A DNA stretch of 64,000 nucleotides from Chryseobacterium sp. 7 (GTDB taxonomy: Bacteria > Bacteroidota > Bacteroidia > Flavobacteriales > Weeksellaceae), in the NCBI RefSeq assembly GCF_003663845.1, contig NZ_RCCA01000001.1, positions 310,001-374,000 of the forward strand, in the 5' to 3' direction. The translations under genes were made by a program, and so were the position numbers. Shown piece after piece: positions 1-9,073 of the stretch. Under the pieces are notes generated by a model. That model worked only from the letters and a program-made list of their open reading frames with translations, had not been told where the DNA came from and searched no databases. The first letter of the stretch is position 1. Each line of letters starts with the position of its first letter.

Positions 1-10
1 TTCTTTTCAT
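1..10 (-). CDS. Start of a gene downstream of susC, cut by the window edge (probable SusD/RagB partner)
   Basis: On the minus strand an ATG at position 10 opens a frame reading Met-Lys-Arg before the window ends. It lies 10 bases after the stop codon of the SusC-like gene. SusC-type receptors are almost always followed in the same operon by a SusD/RagB surface lipoprotein that captures the ligand, and such proteins usually begin MK(R/K). The identity is inferred from position only; three codons cannot show a family. Confidence 0.4.
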
Positions 11-20
11 TTTTTAATTT

Positions 21-2885
21 TTAAAATTCTACGTTGAAACCGATAGAGAATGTTTTAGGATTAGGATAAACACTTAATGAATAATCAGTAACAGGCTCTG
101 GATCAAGACCTTTCCAACTACTCCAAGTAACCAAATTCTCACCTTGAACAAATAGCTTTAAGCCTTTAATAGGTAATTTTTCTAAAGCAGCTTTAGGAAA
201 AGAATATCCGATTGAGATAGTTTTCAATCTGATAAAATCTGTTTTATATAAATATCTATCAGAACTTCCATCAGCTCCGGTGTTACTTGCTGTAATAGAT
301 GGAAGGCTAGCATTTTTATTATCAGGAGTCCAAGAATCAAATAGATCTGCACTTACATTATTACCTGTACCAATACTGTTTGGATCAACTAACCATGTGT
401 ATAAATTGTCAAACTGCCATCCACCTGCTTGCCATGAGAATAAAACATCAGCAAAGACACCTTTGAATGAGCCATTTAAACCAAAACCACCTTGGTATTT
501 AGGATAGAATGATTTTCCAGTTAATACTCTATCACTATCATTAGGGTTTTCCGTAATATTACCATTTTTGTCTAAAAACTGCATTTCTCCAGTTTCTTTA
601 TTCACACCTGCATAGCGCACAAGATTCCACTGAAATGCTAATGATCCAGCTGCATTTACGTTATCTGTCGGAGAATATCCATATGGTAATTCAATAATCT
701 TATTTTTATTAAATGATCCATTAGCAAAAACAGATAATCTAAAGTCTCCTTTGTTAAAAATATTATATCTTAAACTACCTTCAACACCATTATTTCTCAT
801 ACTACCATTATTACCGTCAATGGTAAATACTCCATTAGATGCAGCTGAAATGTTCAATTTATTAAATAAATTGTTAGTAGTTTTGATATAGTAGTCAAAG
901 TTACCTTCTAATTTTCTATCAAATGCAATAAAGTCTAAACCTACGTTAAACATTTTTTGAGTCTCCCAACGAACATCTGGGTTTCCAAGAACAGTCATGG
1001 ATAAACCTTGTTGATTCAGATATGCTGTTGATGTTTGATAAACGTTTCTAAACAGCGTAGTTGTATTAGGGTTTACAAGAGGATTTAAGTTATTTACAGT
1101 AATTCCTAAGTTTTGGTTACCTTGAGTACCATAAGAAGATCTTAGCTTTAACATATCAAATACGGATCCATCCATAAATGCTTCTTTATCGATATTCCAT
1201 CTGCCTGAAACAGCCCAGAAAGTATTCCATCTATTCTCTTTTGAGAATCTATATGCACCATCTCTTCTTACCATACCAGTAAAACCATATTTACCAGCGT
1301 AATCGTAGTCTGCCGTAGCAAAATAAGCTAGAGCTCCTGCATTAACGTTCTGTGCTGTAACATTTGGAACATATAAGGTCGGCGTTGTAGTACTATAAGG
1401 AACATATCCAGTACCAGCCCCTAATACCCATGTTAATGGATTTAAGCCGTTCTGCTGATATTGCTTAGTTCTGTAATGAGCCTTAATATAATCTAAATAA
1501 GCTCCAACTTCTAATGTATGATCTCCCCAAGACTTATTAAATGTTAAATTTGTAATACTGTTTATATTAAAATCTTTAACATTATTCAAGACTTCAAGAC
1601 CTCCATATGGATCATTACCAGCTTTAGCAACCAAAGCCAAATATCCATAAGGTGCACGTGCAAAAGCTCTGTCTGATTCTTTGAAATCAATACCAGATTT
1701 ATGACCTACTGTTAAATAATCAGTTAGTTTATATGCAAAGTTAACGTTTGCTAAAACACTCGTTTCAGTATATACGTTTTGTATACCTCCATTGATAATA
1801 TCTTGAGTAACCCATGGAATTCTATCACTATATGCTGCACCAATTGCCTTATACATATCAGATCCTCTTGTATACGGATTAGGCTCCAAGTCTGGTCTAG
1901 CCAAAATTGAACTAAAAAGCGGATTCTGAAGTGGGTTGGCAACTAAACCTGCTACGTTCGTTTCTTGATCTAGCTGATGTCTTTTTGAATATCCAACTGC
2001 TAACTGGCTTCCGTATGTAAACCTTCCATCATTTGATTTACCATTAATATTATTTCTAAAACTAAACCTTTTAAAATCTGTTGACTTTACGATCCCAGTC
2101 ATATCAAAGTATCCTAATGATGAGTAAACTGAGACGTTTTTTCCACCAAAGGTCAAACCTAGGTTATGCTGCTGAGTCATACCAGTCTGGAAATATTGTT
2201 TTTTCCAATCTGTATTAGGTGCATTTTGGACTTCTTCAGGCGAATACTGTTCATCTGGACCAAAGACAAATTCATTTTGTAAACTTCTGTACTGACTTCC
2301 ATTTACTAAATTATACTTATGATTAGGATAAGCAGAAAAACCAATTGTAGAACCGTATGAAAGTTTCATTCCGCTATTATATGTACCATTTTTTGTGGTA
2401 ATAATAACAACTCCATTCGCCGCTCTGTTACCATAAATTGACGTTGCGGCTGCATCTCTAAGAACAGAAATAGTCGCAATATCATCAGGATTTAGATTTC
2501 TAAACTGTGTTCCGTTTGTACTCATACCATCGATTACATATAAAGGATCCATGGTTGAGTTAAGAGAACCAATACCTCTTACTCTAACATCAATTCTACC
2601 TGATCCAGGTGAACCTGAACTGGAGTTAATGGTAATACCGGGAGCTGCTCCTTGTAATGAGTTTAGAAAAGACGCATTTGGACGATCTTCTAAAACTTTT
2701 TCAGATATGGTGGTTGATGCTGCAGTCGACTTAGCTTTTGTAGCAGTTTTACTATATCCAAGCACAACGACCTCATCGATTTGCTTTGTTTTAGATGTAG
2801 TATCTTTTTTAGCCGTTTGCGCAAACGCTACCTGTCCTAAAAAAAACAAAGCTCCAGCGCTTAATACACGTAATTTAACATTCAT
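21..2885 (-). CDS. SusC/RagA-family TonB-linked outer-membrane receptor
   Basis: A 954-residue outer-membrane transporter. Residues 1-22 are a signal peptide ending VAFAQ. The TonB-box-like stretch IDEVVVLGY follows at about residues 36-44. Next come a plug domain (RVRGIGSLNS, DPLYVIDGM, ISVLRDAAATSIYGNRAANGV) and a long beta-barrel ending in aromatic-rich FSIGFNVEF. SusC proteins import glycans or peptides with a SusD lipoprotein, powered by TonB/ExbBD. The mature protein enters the TonB box within about 15 residues of the signal peptide, so the carboxypeptidase-like regulatory domain often found at the N-terminus of SusC proteins is absent. A TAnnTTTG-like box lies about 30 bases upstream, and the SusD-like start follows 10 bases downstream. 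The ligand cannot be told from sequence. Confidence 0.93.
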   Translation of the reverse strand: MNVKLRVLSAGALFFLGQVAFAQTAKKDTTSKTKQIDEVVVLGYSKTATKAKSTAASTTISEKVLEDRPNASFLNSLQGAAPGITINSSSGSPGSGRIDVRVRGIGSLNSTMDPLYVIDGMSTNGTQFRNLNPDDIATISVLRDAAATSIYGNRAANGVVIITTKNGTYNSGMKLSYGSTIGFSAYPNHKYNLVNGSQYRSLQNEFVFGPDEQYSPEEVQNAPNTDWKKQYFQTGMTQQHNLGLTFGGKNVSVYSSLGYFDMTGIVKSTDFKRFSFRNNINGKSNDGRFTYGSQLAVGYSKRHQLDQETNVAGLVANPLQNPLFSSILARPDLEPNPYTRGSDMYKAIGAAYSDRIPWVTQDIINGGIQNVYTETSVLANVNFAYKLTDYLTVGHKSGIDFKESDRAFARAPYGYLALVAKAGNDPYGGLEVLNNVKDFNINSITNLTFNKSWGDHTLEVGAYLDYIKAHYRTKQYQQNGLNPLTWVLGAGTGYVPYSTTTPTLYVPNVTAQNVNAGALAYFATADYDYAGKYGFTGMVRRDGAYRFSKENRWNTFWAVSGRWNIDKEAFMDGSVFDMLKLRSSYGTQGNQNLGITVNNLNPLVNPNTTTLFRNVYQTSTAYLNQQGLSMTVLGNPDVRWETQKMFNVGLDFIAFDRKLEGNFDYYIKTTNNLFNKLNISAASNGVFTIDGNNGSMRNNGVEGSLRYNIFNKGDFRLSVFANGSFNKNKIIELPYGYSPTDNVNAAGSLAFQWNLVRYAGVNKETGEMQFLDKNGNITENPNDSDRVLTGKSFYPKYQGGFGLNGSFKGVFADVLFSWQAGGWQFDNLYTWLVDPNSIGTGNNVSADLFDSWTPDNKNASLPSITASNTGADGSSDRYLYKTDFIRLKTISIGYSFPKAALEKLPIKGLKLFVQGENLVTWSSWKGLDPEPVTDYSLSVYPNPKTFSIGFNVEF

Positions 2886-2913
2886 ATTAACAAATTTTAA
2901 TATATTTAATGGG

Positions 2914-2944
2914 CAAATATGTTAATAAATATTAACACATGCAA
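2914..2944 (-). promoter_or_regulatory. Probable promoter of the susC-like gene
   Basis: On the minus strand CATATTTG (2914-2921) is one base from the Bacteroidota -7 box TAnnTTTG, with TTG (2942-2944) 20 bases upstream in the -33 position. The spacer contains the perfect inverted repeat GTTAAT-AAAT-ATTAAC (2921-2936), which could be a repressor or activator site. Assigned by consensus only. Confidence 0.4.
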
Positions 2945-3224
2945 ATTTTAATTTACGCATCTATGCCGTTCACACTGTGATACATTCTTATTCTTAAATA
3001 CCCATAATAAAGATTCACAATATTCAATGAATTCAATAACTCAAAATTTAAAACAAAAGCAACAAAGCTGTAATTTTAACAAAAAAAAAATAATGATTAA
3101 AATATTATTTATAATAAATCTAAATTAAATATTTCTTTGAAAATATTTAATCAAAACATTTAATTCAGTGAATTTTTTAAAAAATAAAATATTTTATAAT
3201 TTAAGCTACTTAATACCATAGACT

Positions 3225-3232
3225 TATATTTG
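3225..3232 (+). promoter_or_regulatory. Putative -7 box for the exported protein gene
   Basis: TATATTTG matches TAnnTTTG exactly and lies 87 bases before the ATG at 3319. No clear TTG is seen at the -33 position. Confidence 0.35.
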
Positions 3233-3318
3233 TAAAAAAAAAAAACAAAGTATCATACATAATAATATATTTTATACATTTGAAATTAATAACAATTAAA
3301 CAAATAATTCATTACACC

Positions 3319-3999
3319 ATGAAAAAAATTACCATATCCATATTCTTACTAGCTAATGTTTTCTGCTTTTCACAGCAACAAATTGTTTCCCAAAATTATA
3401 GTACTGGTATCCAGCCAATATATTATACTCTACAGTCATCATCTGGAAAAACTTTAAATTATGATGACATTCTAGGAACACCCTATCCAGATAAAGACTT
3501 TACGAAAGCAAAAATTTCAGGAACAACTGATGAACAAGTATCTATAAGATATAATAGTTACAATGATGAGATTGAATTTAAAAAAGAAGATAAGGTTTTA
3601 GCACTTCCAAAGAAAATCGAATATGGGCGAATAGAAGTCATTTCACCTAAAAAAACACTTGTATTATTAGATACCTCAGATGAATTAAGTGGATATTTTT
3701 ATGAGCTCGTTAATGGAAAGAACAGTCTATACAAAAAGATTAAAACAAAATTTACAGACTTTATTCCAGCGCCTAATGGTTACTCAAGTGACAAACCCGC
3801 TAACTTTAAAGCACTTGATCCATTATACTACATTAAAACTGAAAAAGGTTTTATAAAAAAACCTAAAAATCAAAAAGATATTATTGAGCAGTTTCCTGAT
3901 AAAAAAGATAGTTTAAACAGCTTCTTTAAATCCAATAAAATAAAATTTGACAAGGAAGAAGACCTGATAAAGCTTGTTACTTTTTTGAATCAGAATTAA
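3319..3999 (+). CDS. Exported protein of unknown function
   Basis: A 226-residue protein beginning MKKITISIFLLANVFCFSQQ, a standard signal peptide with likely cleavage near residue 19. The frame is open 13 codons further upstream, but the signal peptide makes the ATG at 3319 the sensible start. The mature part is rich in Lys, Asp, Tyr and Ser with no motif I recognise; it has no lipobox and no membrane segment after the signal. It stands alone between a divergent susC-like gene and the convergent infB, ending in a shared bidirectional terminator. Confidence 0.75.
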   Translation: MKKITISIFLLANVFCFSQQQIVSQNYSTGIQPIYYTLQSSSGKTLNYDDILGTPYPDKDFTKAKISGTTDEQVSIRYNSYNDEIEFKKEDKVLALPKKIEYGRIEVISPKKTLVLLDTSDELSGYFYELVNGKNSLYKKIKTKFTDFIPAPNGYSSDKPANFKALDPLYYIKTEKGFIKKPKNQKDIIEQFPDKKDSLNSFFKSNKIKFDKEEDLIKLVTFLNQN

Positions 4000-4028
4000 A
4001 AAAATGTTGTTTACAAAATATTATAATA

Positions 4029-4059
4029 AAAAAGCAGATATCTGAGATATCTGCTTTTT
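4029..4059. terminator. Bidirectional intrinsic terminator
   Basis: A perfect 14-base inverted repeat AAAAAGCAGATATC / GATATCTGCTTTTT with a 3-base loop lies between two convergent genes. T-runs follow on both strands, so it can end both the exported-protein transcript and infB. Confidence 0.85.
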
Positions 4060-4070
4060 ATTTTAAATTA

Positions 4071-7064
4071 TTATTTTAGTTTTTTCTTAACAGCTACTTC
4101 TTCGTAGACTTCAAGAATATCTCCGGTTTCGATATCGTTATAACCTTTCAGGTTCAGACCACATTCGTAACCTTTTGTAACTTCTTTCACATCGTCTTTG
4201 AAACGTTTCAAGCTTTCAAGCTCTCCGTCGAATTTCACAATACCGTCTCTTAATAAACGTACTTTAGACTGTCTTGTTACTTTTCCGGTAAGAACCATAC
4301 AACCTGCAATTGTTCCTACTTTAGAAATCTTGAATACTTCACGGATCTCTACATTACCAATTACCTGCTCCTGAATTTCCGGAGAAAGCATTCCCTCCAT
4401 CGCTTCTTTTACTTCATCAATGGCTTTGTAGATTACAGAATAGGTTCTGATTTCAATTTCTTCACGATCTGCCAGATCTTTTGCATTAGCACCAGCTCTA
4501 ACGTTAAATCCGATAATAATTGCATCTGATGCAGCCGCTAGGTTAATATCAGATTCCGTGATCTGTCCAACACCTGAGTGAAGGATTTTCACACTGATTT
4601 CTTCTGTTGATAATCTCTGTAACTGATCAGAAAGTGCTTCAACAGAACCATCCACGTCACCTTTAAGGATAATATTCAATTCTTTGAATTCTCCTAAAGC
4701 AATACGTCTACCTAATTCTTCAAGTGTTGTATGTTTCTTAGTTCTGATTGATAATTCTCTCTGTAATTGCTCTCTCTTATTTGCGATAGCTTTACCTTCA
4801 CTTTCATCAGCATATACTCTAAATTTATCCCCAGCAGTAGGCGCTCCGTCCAAACCTAAGATCGTTGCAGGAATTGATGGACCCGCTTCTTTAAGATTTT
4901 TCCCTCTTTCATCAAGCAAAGCTTTTACTTTACCATGATTTTTACCTGCTACTACATAATCTCCTACTCTTAAAGTTCCTGTCTGCACTAACATTGTTGC
5001 TACATAACCTCTTCCTTTATCTAAGGATGCTTCAATAACAACTCCGTTTGCTGCACGCTCCGGGTTCGCTTTTAATTCAAGCATTTCAGCCTGTAATAGA
5101 ACTTTTTCAAGCAATACATCTACATTATTACCGAATTTAGCCGAGATCTCTTGCGCCTGAACATTTCCACCCCACTCTTCTACTAAAACCGGAGGGTTCA
5201 AGCCTGAAAGTTGTTGACGGATGTTATCTGGGTTCGCATTAGGCTTATCAACCTTATTGATTGCAATAATCATAGGAACCTGCGCAGCCTGAGCGTGAGC
5301 AATAGCTTCTTTTGTCTGTGGCATCACATCATCATCGGCAGCAATTACAATAATTGCAATATCTGTAATCTGAGCACCTCTGGCCCTCATTGCTGTAAAG
5401 GCTTCGTGACCTGGTGTATCTAAGAACGTAATTCTTTGTCCGTTTTCAAGTTTCACATTATAGGCACCAATGTGCTGTGTGATACCTCCTGATTCACCAG
5501 CAATAACGTTTGTTTTTCTAACGTAGTCCAATAATGAAGTTTTACCGTGGTCAACGTGTCCCATTACAGTAACTACAGGAGCTCTTTGTAATAGACTTTC
5601 TTCAGTATCTACTTCTTCTTCGGAATCTGTATCTTCAAGATCGGCATCTGAGAATTCAATTTTATAACCAAACTCGTCTGCTACTAATAATAAGGTATCA
5701 GCTTCAAGTCTTTGGTTCATGGTCACCATTACACCTAGCGAGAAACAAGCAGAAATTACTTCAGTTGGAGAAACGTTCATTAAACTTGCCAATTCACCTA
5801 CAGTGATGAATTCTGTAACTTTAAGAGTTCTGTCTTGTGCTTCAAGCTCTTGCTGACGCTCATCCTGCTCTCTACGGAAAGTTCTTTTGTCTTTTCTGTG
5901 TTTTGCAGATTTAGATTTCCCTCCTTTGTTAGTAAGTTTTTCTAATGTTTCTTTGATCTGGTTTTTAACTTGTTCGTCAGTCAGTTCAACTGGCATCACT
6001 CTCTGTCCAGGTCTGTTGTTCTGACCTCCTTTTTTGAAGCCACCGCCACCTTGACCTTGCGGACGGTTTCCACCACCCTGGTTGTTTCCAAAACGGTTTC
6101 CACCTTGGCCACCTTGACCTTGCGGACGGTTTCCTTGACCACCTTGACCCTGACGGTTTCCACCTTGGCCACCCTGGCCTCCATTGTTATTATGTGGACG
6201 GTTTCCTCCTTGGCCTTGGCCAGCTTGGTTATTGTTATTATTTCCTGAGTTTTGATTATTCCCCTGACCTTGTTGGTTATTCTGGCCACCAGGCTTTTCA
6301 ATTCTCTTTCTTTTCTTTTTTGCGCCAGAACCTGGTTTTGGTGCAAACTGAGTAAGATCTATCTTTTCTCCAACGATCTTAGGACCGTCTAGTTTCTGAT
6401 ATACTGTCTCAATTTTCTGAGGTTCCTGAGATTCAGGTTCTGCCTCAACTTTTGGAGTTTCTATTTTTTTCTCCTCAACAACAGCAGGTTTTGGAGTTTC
6501 TTTTACTGTTTCCACAGGTTTCACTTCTTCTTTTTTCTCCTCCATTTTTGGCTTGTCTTTTTTCACAGGTCTGTTTCTAGATTCTATTTGAGACAAATCA
6601 ATTTTATCCAAAACTTTGAATTCCTGTTTTTCAGGAGCTGCTTTCACTTCCGGCTGTTCTTCTTTCACGATTTCTTCTTTCTTTTCTTCAACCGGTTTCG
6701 CAACAGGAGCTGCTGCAGGAGCCGCAGGAGTTTCTTCAACTTCAGGCTTATTAGATTCCAGATCTATTTTACCTAAAATTCTAGTTTCTGGTTTATTTGC
6801 TTTAGCTCTTATCACTTCAGGGGTTTTCTTTTCTTCAATTTCCAGTTTTTCTTCCGGAACTTTAGTGATCACCACCTCATGGGAAGCTTTTCTTTGTTCG
6901 CCGTCTTTAGCAAACTCAGCCTCCAATGCAGAATATGCCGCTTCTTCCAATTGAGCGTTAGGATTGCTTTCAACCTCGATACCCTTAGCTTGTAAAAACT
7001 CTACTAATCTGGACATCGAAATATTGAATTCCTTAACCGCTTTATTTAATCTAATTTTTGGCAT
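4071..7064 (-). CDS. infB: Translation initiation factor IF-2
   Basis: A 997-residue GTPase that brings initiator tRNA to the ribosome. The N-terminus ([16 protein letters not shown]) is the IF2 N-domain. Residues about 70-250 are Lys/Glu/Pro-rich. Residues about 255-355 are a Gly/Gln/Asn/Arg low-complexity linker made of [15 protein letters not shown] units. The G domain has GHVDHGKT (residues 502-509), DTPGHE and NKVDKP. Domains II-IV follow to the end (VKKKLK). The length is usual for Bacteroidota IF-2, whose N-terminal region is long. It is the last gene of rimP-nusA-infB and ends at the bidirectional hairpin. Confidence 0.98.
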   Translation of the reverse strand: MPKIRLNKAVKEFNISMSRLVEFLQAKGIEVESNPNAQLEEAAYSALEAEFAKDGEQRKASHEVVITKVPEEKLEIEEKKTPEVIRAKANKPETRILGKIDLESNKPEVEETPAAPAAAPVAKPVEEKKEEIVKEEQPEVKAAPEKQEFKVLDKIDLSQIESRNRPVKKDKPKMEEKKEEVKPVETVKETPKPAVVEEKKIETPKVEAEPESQEPQKIETVYQKLDGPKIVGEKIDLTQFAPKPGSGAKKKRKRIEKPGGQNNQQGQGNNQNSGNNNNNQAGQGQGGNRPHNNNGGQGGQGGNRQGQGGQGNRPQGQGGQGGNRFGNNQGGGNRPQGQGGGGFKKGGQNNRPGQRVMPVELTDEQVKNQIKETLEKLTNKGGKSKSAKHRKDKRTFRREQDERQQELEAQDRTLKVTEFITVGELASLMNVSPTEVISACFSLGVMVTMNQRLEADTLLLVADEFGYKIEFSDADLEDTDSEEEVDTEESLLQRAPVVTVMGHVDHGKTSLLDYVRKTNVIAGESGGITQHIGAYNVKLENGQRITFLDTPGHEAFTAMRARGAQITDIAIIVIAADDDVMPQTKEAIAHAQAAQVPMIIAINKVDKPNANPDNIRQQLSGLNPPVLVEEWGGNVQAQEISAKFGNNVDVLLEKVLLQAEMLELKANPERAANGVVIEASLDKGRGYVATMLVQTGTLRVGDYVVAGKNHGKVKALLDERGKNLKEAGPSIPATILGLDGAPTAGDKFRVYADESEGKAIANKREQLQRELSIRTKKHTTLEELGRRIALGEFKELNIILKGDVDGSVEALSDQLQRLSTEEISVKILHSGVGQITESDINLAAASDAIIIGFNVRAGANAKDLADREEIEIRTYSVIYKAIDEVKEAMEGMLSPEIQEQVIGNVEIREVFKISKVGTIAGCMVLTGKVTRQSKVRLLRDGIVKFDGELESLKRFKDDVKEVTKGYECGLNLKGYNDIETGDILEVYEEVAVKKKLK
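6010..6290 (-). repeat. Low-complexity repeat inside infB
   Basis: The DNA repeats short near-copies encoding GGQGGNRPQ, QGQGG and NNNN units, for example four or more copies of a GGAAACCG-type core on the minus strand. It codes for the flexible linker before the G domain of IF-2. Such stretches are prone to length change between strains. Confidence 0.7.
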
Positions 7065-7140
7065 CTATATTATTTACTGTTTTTAATTTTTAAAATTAAA
7101 GTATTTCTTTTTTACTGTTTATTAAAATTTATTTAAAATC

Positions 7141-8376
7141 TTAATCTTCAAATTCTTCTCTCAGAATACGTTTAACCTCTTCGATTGTTTCTTCTTCAAG
7201 GTCTACCATATTTAAAAGACTTTCAGTTTCTTTATCTAATACTGATTTTGCAGTTGTAAGTCCTACTTTCTTAAACTCATCCAAAATCCACTGCTCGATA
7301 TCATCGTTAAATTCTCTTAATTCAACATCGTCATCCTCGCTGGACTCTCTGTATACATCAATTTCATATCCTGACAACCAAGAAGCCAGTCTGATATTCT
7401 GTCCTTGTTTTCCAATTACTTTAGAAATCTCTTCAACAGGAGTATACACTAATGCATAGTTTTGATCCTCGTTGATGTCAATTTTATTGACTGTCACATT
7501 TCCTAATGCTCTCTTCACCAAAATTTCAGGGTTTTTAGACCACTGAATAACATCGATGTTTTCATTTCTCAACTCTCTTACAACACCATGAATTCTGGAT
7601 CCTTTTACACCAACACATGCCCCTACCGGATCAATTCTGTCATCATAAGCATCTACTGCAATCTTCGCCTTTTCACCAGGAATTCTCACTACTTTTTTCA
7701 GCATAATTGTTCCGTCCTGGATCTCAGGAATTTCCAGCTCTAATAATTTCTCAAGGAATTTAGGTGCAGTTCTGGAAATAATAATCTGTGGTTTAGAACC
7801 TTTGAAATCTACTGTCTCAACAATAGCTCTGATATTCTCACCCTTTTTAAAGAAATCGGATGGGATCTGGTTTTCTTTTGGTAAAATAAATTCATTTCCT
7901 TCATCATCCAGCAAGATTACGTGCTTGTGACGGATATGGTGGATTTCTCCAACAACTATTTCTCCAATTTTATCTCTAAACTGCTCGTACAGCATTGCAT
8001 TATTGTGCTCCTGAAGTTTTGTAGCCAGAATTTGCTTAAGGGTAAGGATATTTCTTCTCCCTAATTGCGCAACAGGAATTTCCATTGTAAAGTCTTCACC
8101 TACTTCGAAGGTAGGGTCAATCTTCTTAGCTTCAGAAATTTCAATTTCCAAATCATCATCTTCAGACATTTCGTCCTCTACAATTGTTTTATTTAAAAAT
8201 ATCTGAAAATCTCCTTTATCCGGGTTTACAATCACATCAAAATGATCATCTGAGTCAAATCTTTTTCTCAAAAGAGTTTTCAGTGAATCTTCAATAATTG
8301 CCATAAGATCAATTTTACTGATCCCCTTTTCGTCTTTAAAATCACCAAAGGATTCAATCAACGCTATATTATCCAT
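7141..8376 (-). CDS. nusA: Transcription termination/antitermination factor NusA
   Basis: A 411-residue RNA polymerase-binding factor for pausing, termination and antitermination. The N-terminal domain starts MDNIALIESFGDFKDEKGISKIDLM. An S1 domain (GEIVVGEIHHIRHKHVIL) lies at about residues 130-200. KH domains follow with VGACVGVKGSRI and VIGKQGQNIRLA. The C-terminus is acidic, with no repeated acidic domains of the gammaproteobacterial kind, which is normal for this phylum. It sits between rimP (16 bases) and infB (76 bases). Confidence 0.97.
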   Translation of the reverse strand: MDNIALIESFGDFKDEKGISKIDLMAIIEDSLKTLLRKRFDSDDHFDVIVNPDKGDFQIFLNKTIVEDEMSEDDDLEIEISEAKKIDPTFEVGEDFTMEIPVAQLGRRNILTLKQILATKLQEHNNAMLYEQFRDKIGEIVVGEIHHIRHKHVILLDDEGNEFILPKENQIPSDFFKKGENIRAIVETVDFKGSKPQIIISRTAPKFLEKLLELEIPEIQDGTIMLKKVVRIPGEKAKIAVDAYDDRIDPVGACVGVKGSRIHGVVRELRNENIDVIQWSKNPEILVKRALGNVTVNKIDINEDQNYALVYTPVEEISKVIGKQGQNIRLASWLSGYEIDVYRESSEDDDVELREFNDDIEQWILDEFKKVGLTTAKSVLDKETESLLNMVDLEEETIEEVKRILREEFED

Positions 8377-8392
8377 CTATTCTTTTTTCTTT

Positions 8393-8860
8393 TTAAAATT
8401 TAATTACTACTAATGCTTTTTTGATCTCGGAGTAAGCAATCTCTTTCTCCTCTTCTACATCAACTTTTCCTTTCCCGATATCTTTCGGTTTGCGGTAACG
8501 TAAAGTAAGTGTGATCTTCTCTTCATCTACTTTTGACAATTCTCCTTCAATTTTAGAAGAATCCTCCAGCATTACCTCAATTTCTCTTCCAATATTTTTA
8601 CCGAACTGTCTTGGTGTGGATAATGGTTCGCTTAATCCGGCAGACATCACCTGCAGGCTGAAGTCATGCTCTTCACGATCCATATTGAATTCTATTGCAC
8701 GGCTTGCATCAAGGCAATCCTGCAGAGAAACTCCATTATCACCATCTAAAATCACTGTAATATCATCCCCTGCAGAAATTTTAAGATCAATAAGAAACAG
8801 ATCTTTTCTGGTCTCAAGGAATTCATTTAATAATTCTTCAATTCTTTTTCTAAACTCCAT
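8393..8860 (-). CDS. rimP: Ribosome maturation factor RimP
   Basis: A 155-residue protein needed for late 30S subunit assembly. It shows the family pattern DCLDASRAIEFNMD, FSLQVMSAGLSEPL (the conserved SPG-like turn is SAG here) and the C-terminal SH3-like part ending EIKKALVVIKF. It is the first gene of rimP-nusA-infB, a gene order shared by most bacteria. Its start ATG lies about 70 bases after a near-perfect promoter, and a terminator-like hairpin lies in the leader. Confidence 0.95.
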   Translation of the reverse strand: MEFRKRIEELLNEFLETRKDLFLIDLKISAGDDITVILDGDNGVSLQDCLDASRAIEFNMDREEHDFSLQVMSAGLSEPLSTPRQFGKNIGREIEVMLEDSSKIEGELSKVDEEKITLTLRYRKPKDIGKGKVDVEEEKEIAYSEIKKALVVIKF

Positions 8861-8873
8861 ATATATTTATCTT

Positions 8874-8930
8874 GATTTACAGTACGAAAAAAGGCTTTCT
8901 TCCGAAGCCTTCCCATTTTTTCCGTAAATC
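8874..8930 (-). promoter_or_regulatory. Structured leader with terminator-like hairpin before rimP-nusA-infB
   Basis: Read on the minus strand, the leader holds AAGGCTT / AAGCCTT (plus positions 8905-8911 and 8891-8897) followed directly by a T-run (8887-8892), which is an intrinsic terminator shape. Outside it GATTTAC (8924-8930) can pair with GTAAATC (8874-8880), and an A-run just inside can pair with the T-run, giving an alternative longer stem. It lies downstream of the promoter and upstream of the rimP ATG, so it looks like an attenuator rather than the end of another gene. Confidence 0.55.
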
Positions 8931-8935
8931 CATGG

Positions 8936-8965
8936 CAAATATACGATATTTTTCTAAAAATGCAA
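8936..8965 (-). promoter_or_regulatory. Promoter of rimP-nusA-infB
   Basis: On the minus strand TTG (8963-8965), a 19-base spacer and TATATTTG (8936-8943) match the Bacteroidota consensus TTG-N19-TAnnTTTG fully. Transcription would start near 8930. Confidence 0.7.
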
Positions 8966-9040
8966 AATTATCTTAAGTATCAAGTAAATAGCGCCAGACT
9001 CATTTACAATAAATTAAAAGAATATGTCACAGTATTTTTA

Positions 9041-9048
9041 TATTTTTG
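9041..9048 (+). promoter_or_regulatory. Probable promoter of the polysaccharide locus
   Basis: TATTTTTG matches TAnnTTTG and ends 25 bases before the TTG start of ugd. The -33 element is weak. It could drive ugd, rmlB and possibly rmlA. Confidence 0.5.
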
Positions 9049-9073
9049 CCACTAGAATTTAAAAACAGACATT

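Larger units (their letters stand above)
2886..3318. other. Divergent AT-rich intergenic region
   Basis: About 430 bases separate the susC-like gene (minus) and an exported-protein gene (plus). The stretch is very AT-rich with many A- and T-runs. Beyond the two putative promoters no gene, RNA or long repeat is visible. Confidence 0.6.

Noticed and set aside
2551..2925. A 124-residue plus-strand open frame opposite the susC-like gene
   Set aside because: It is antisense to the signal peptide and plug region; its composition follows from the complementary strand.
5970..6248. Open frames on both strands opposite or out of frame with infB, including Thr/Val/Leu-rich and Gln/Lys-rich ones
   Set aside because: They mirror the low-complexity linker of IF-2 and have no start signals or domains of their own.
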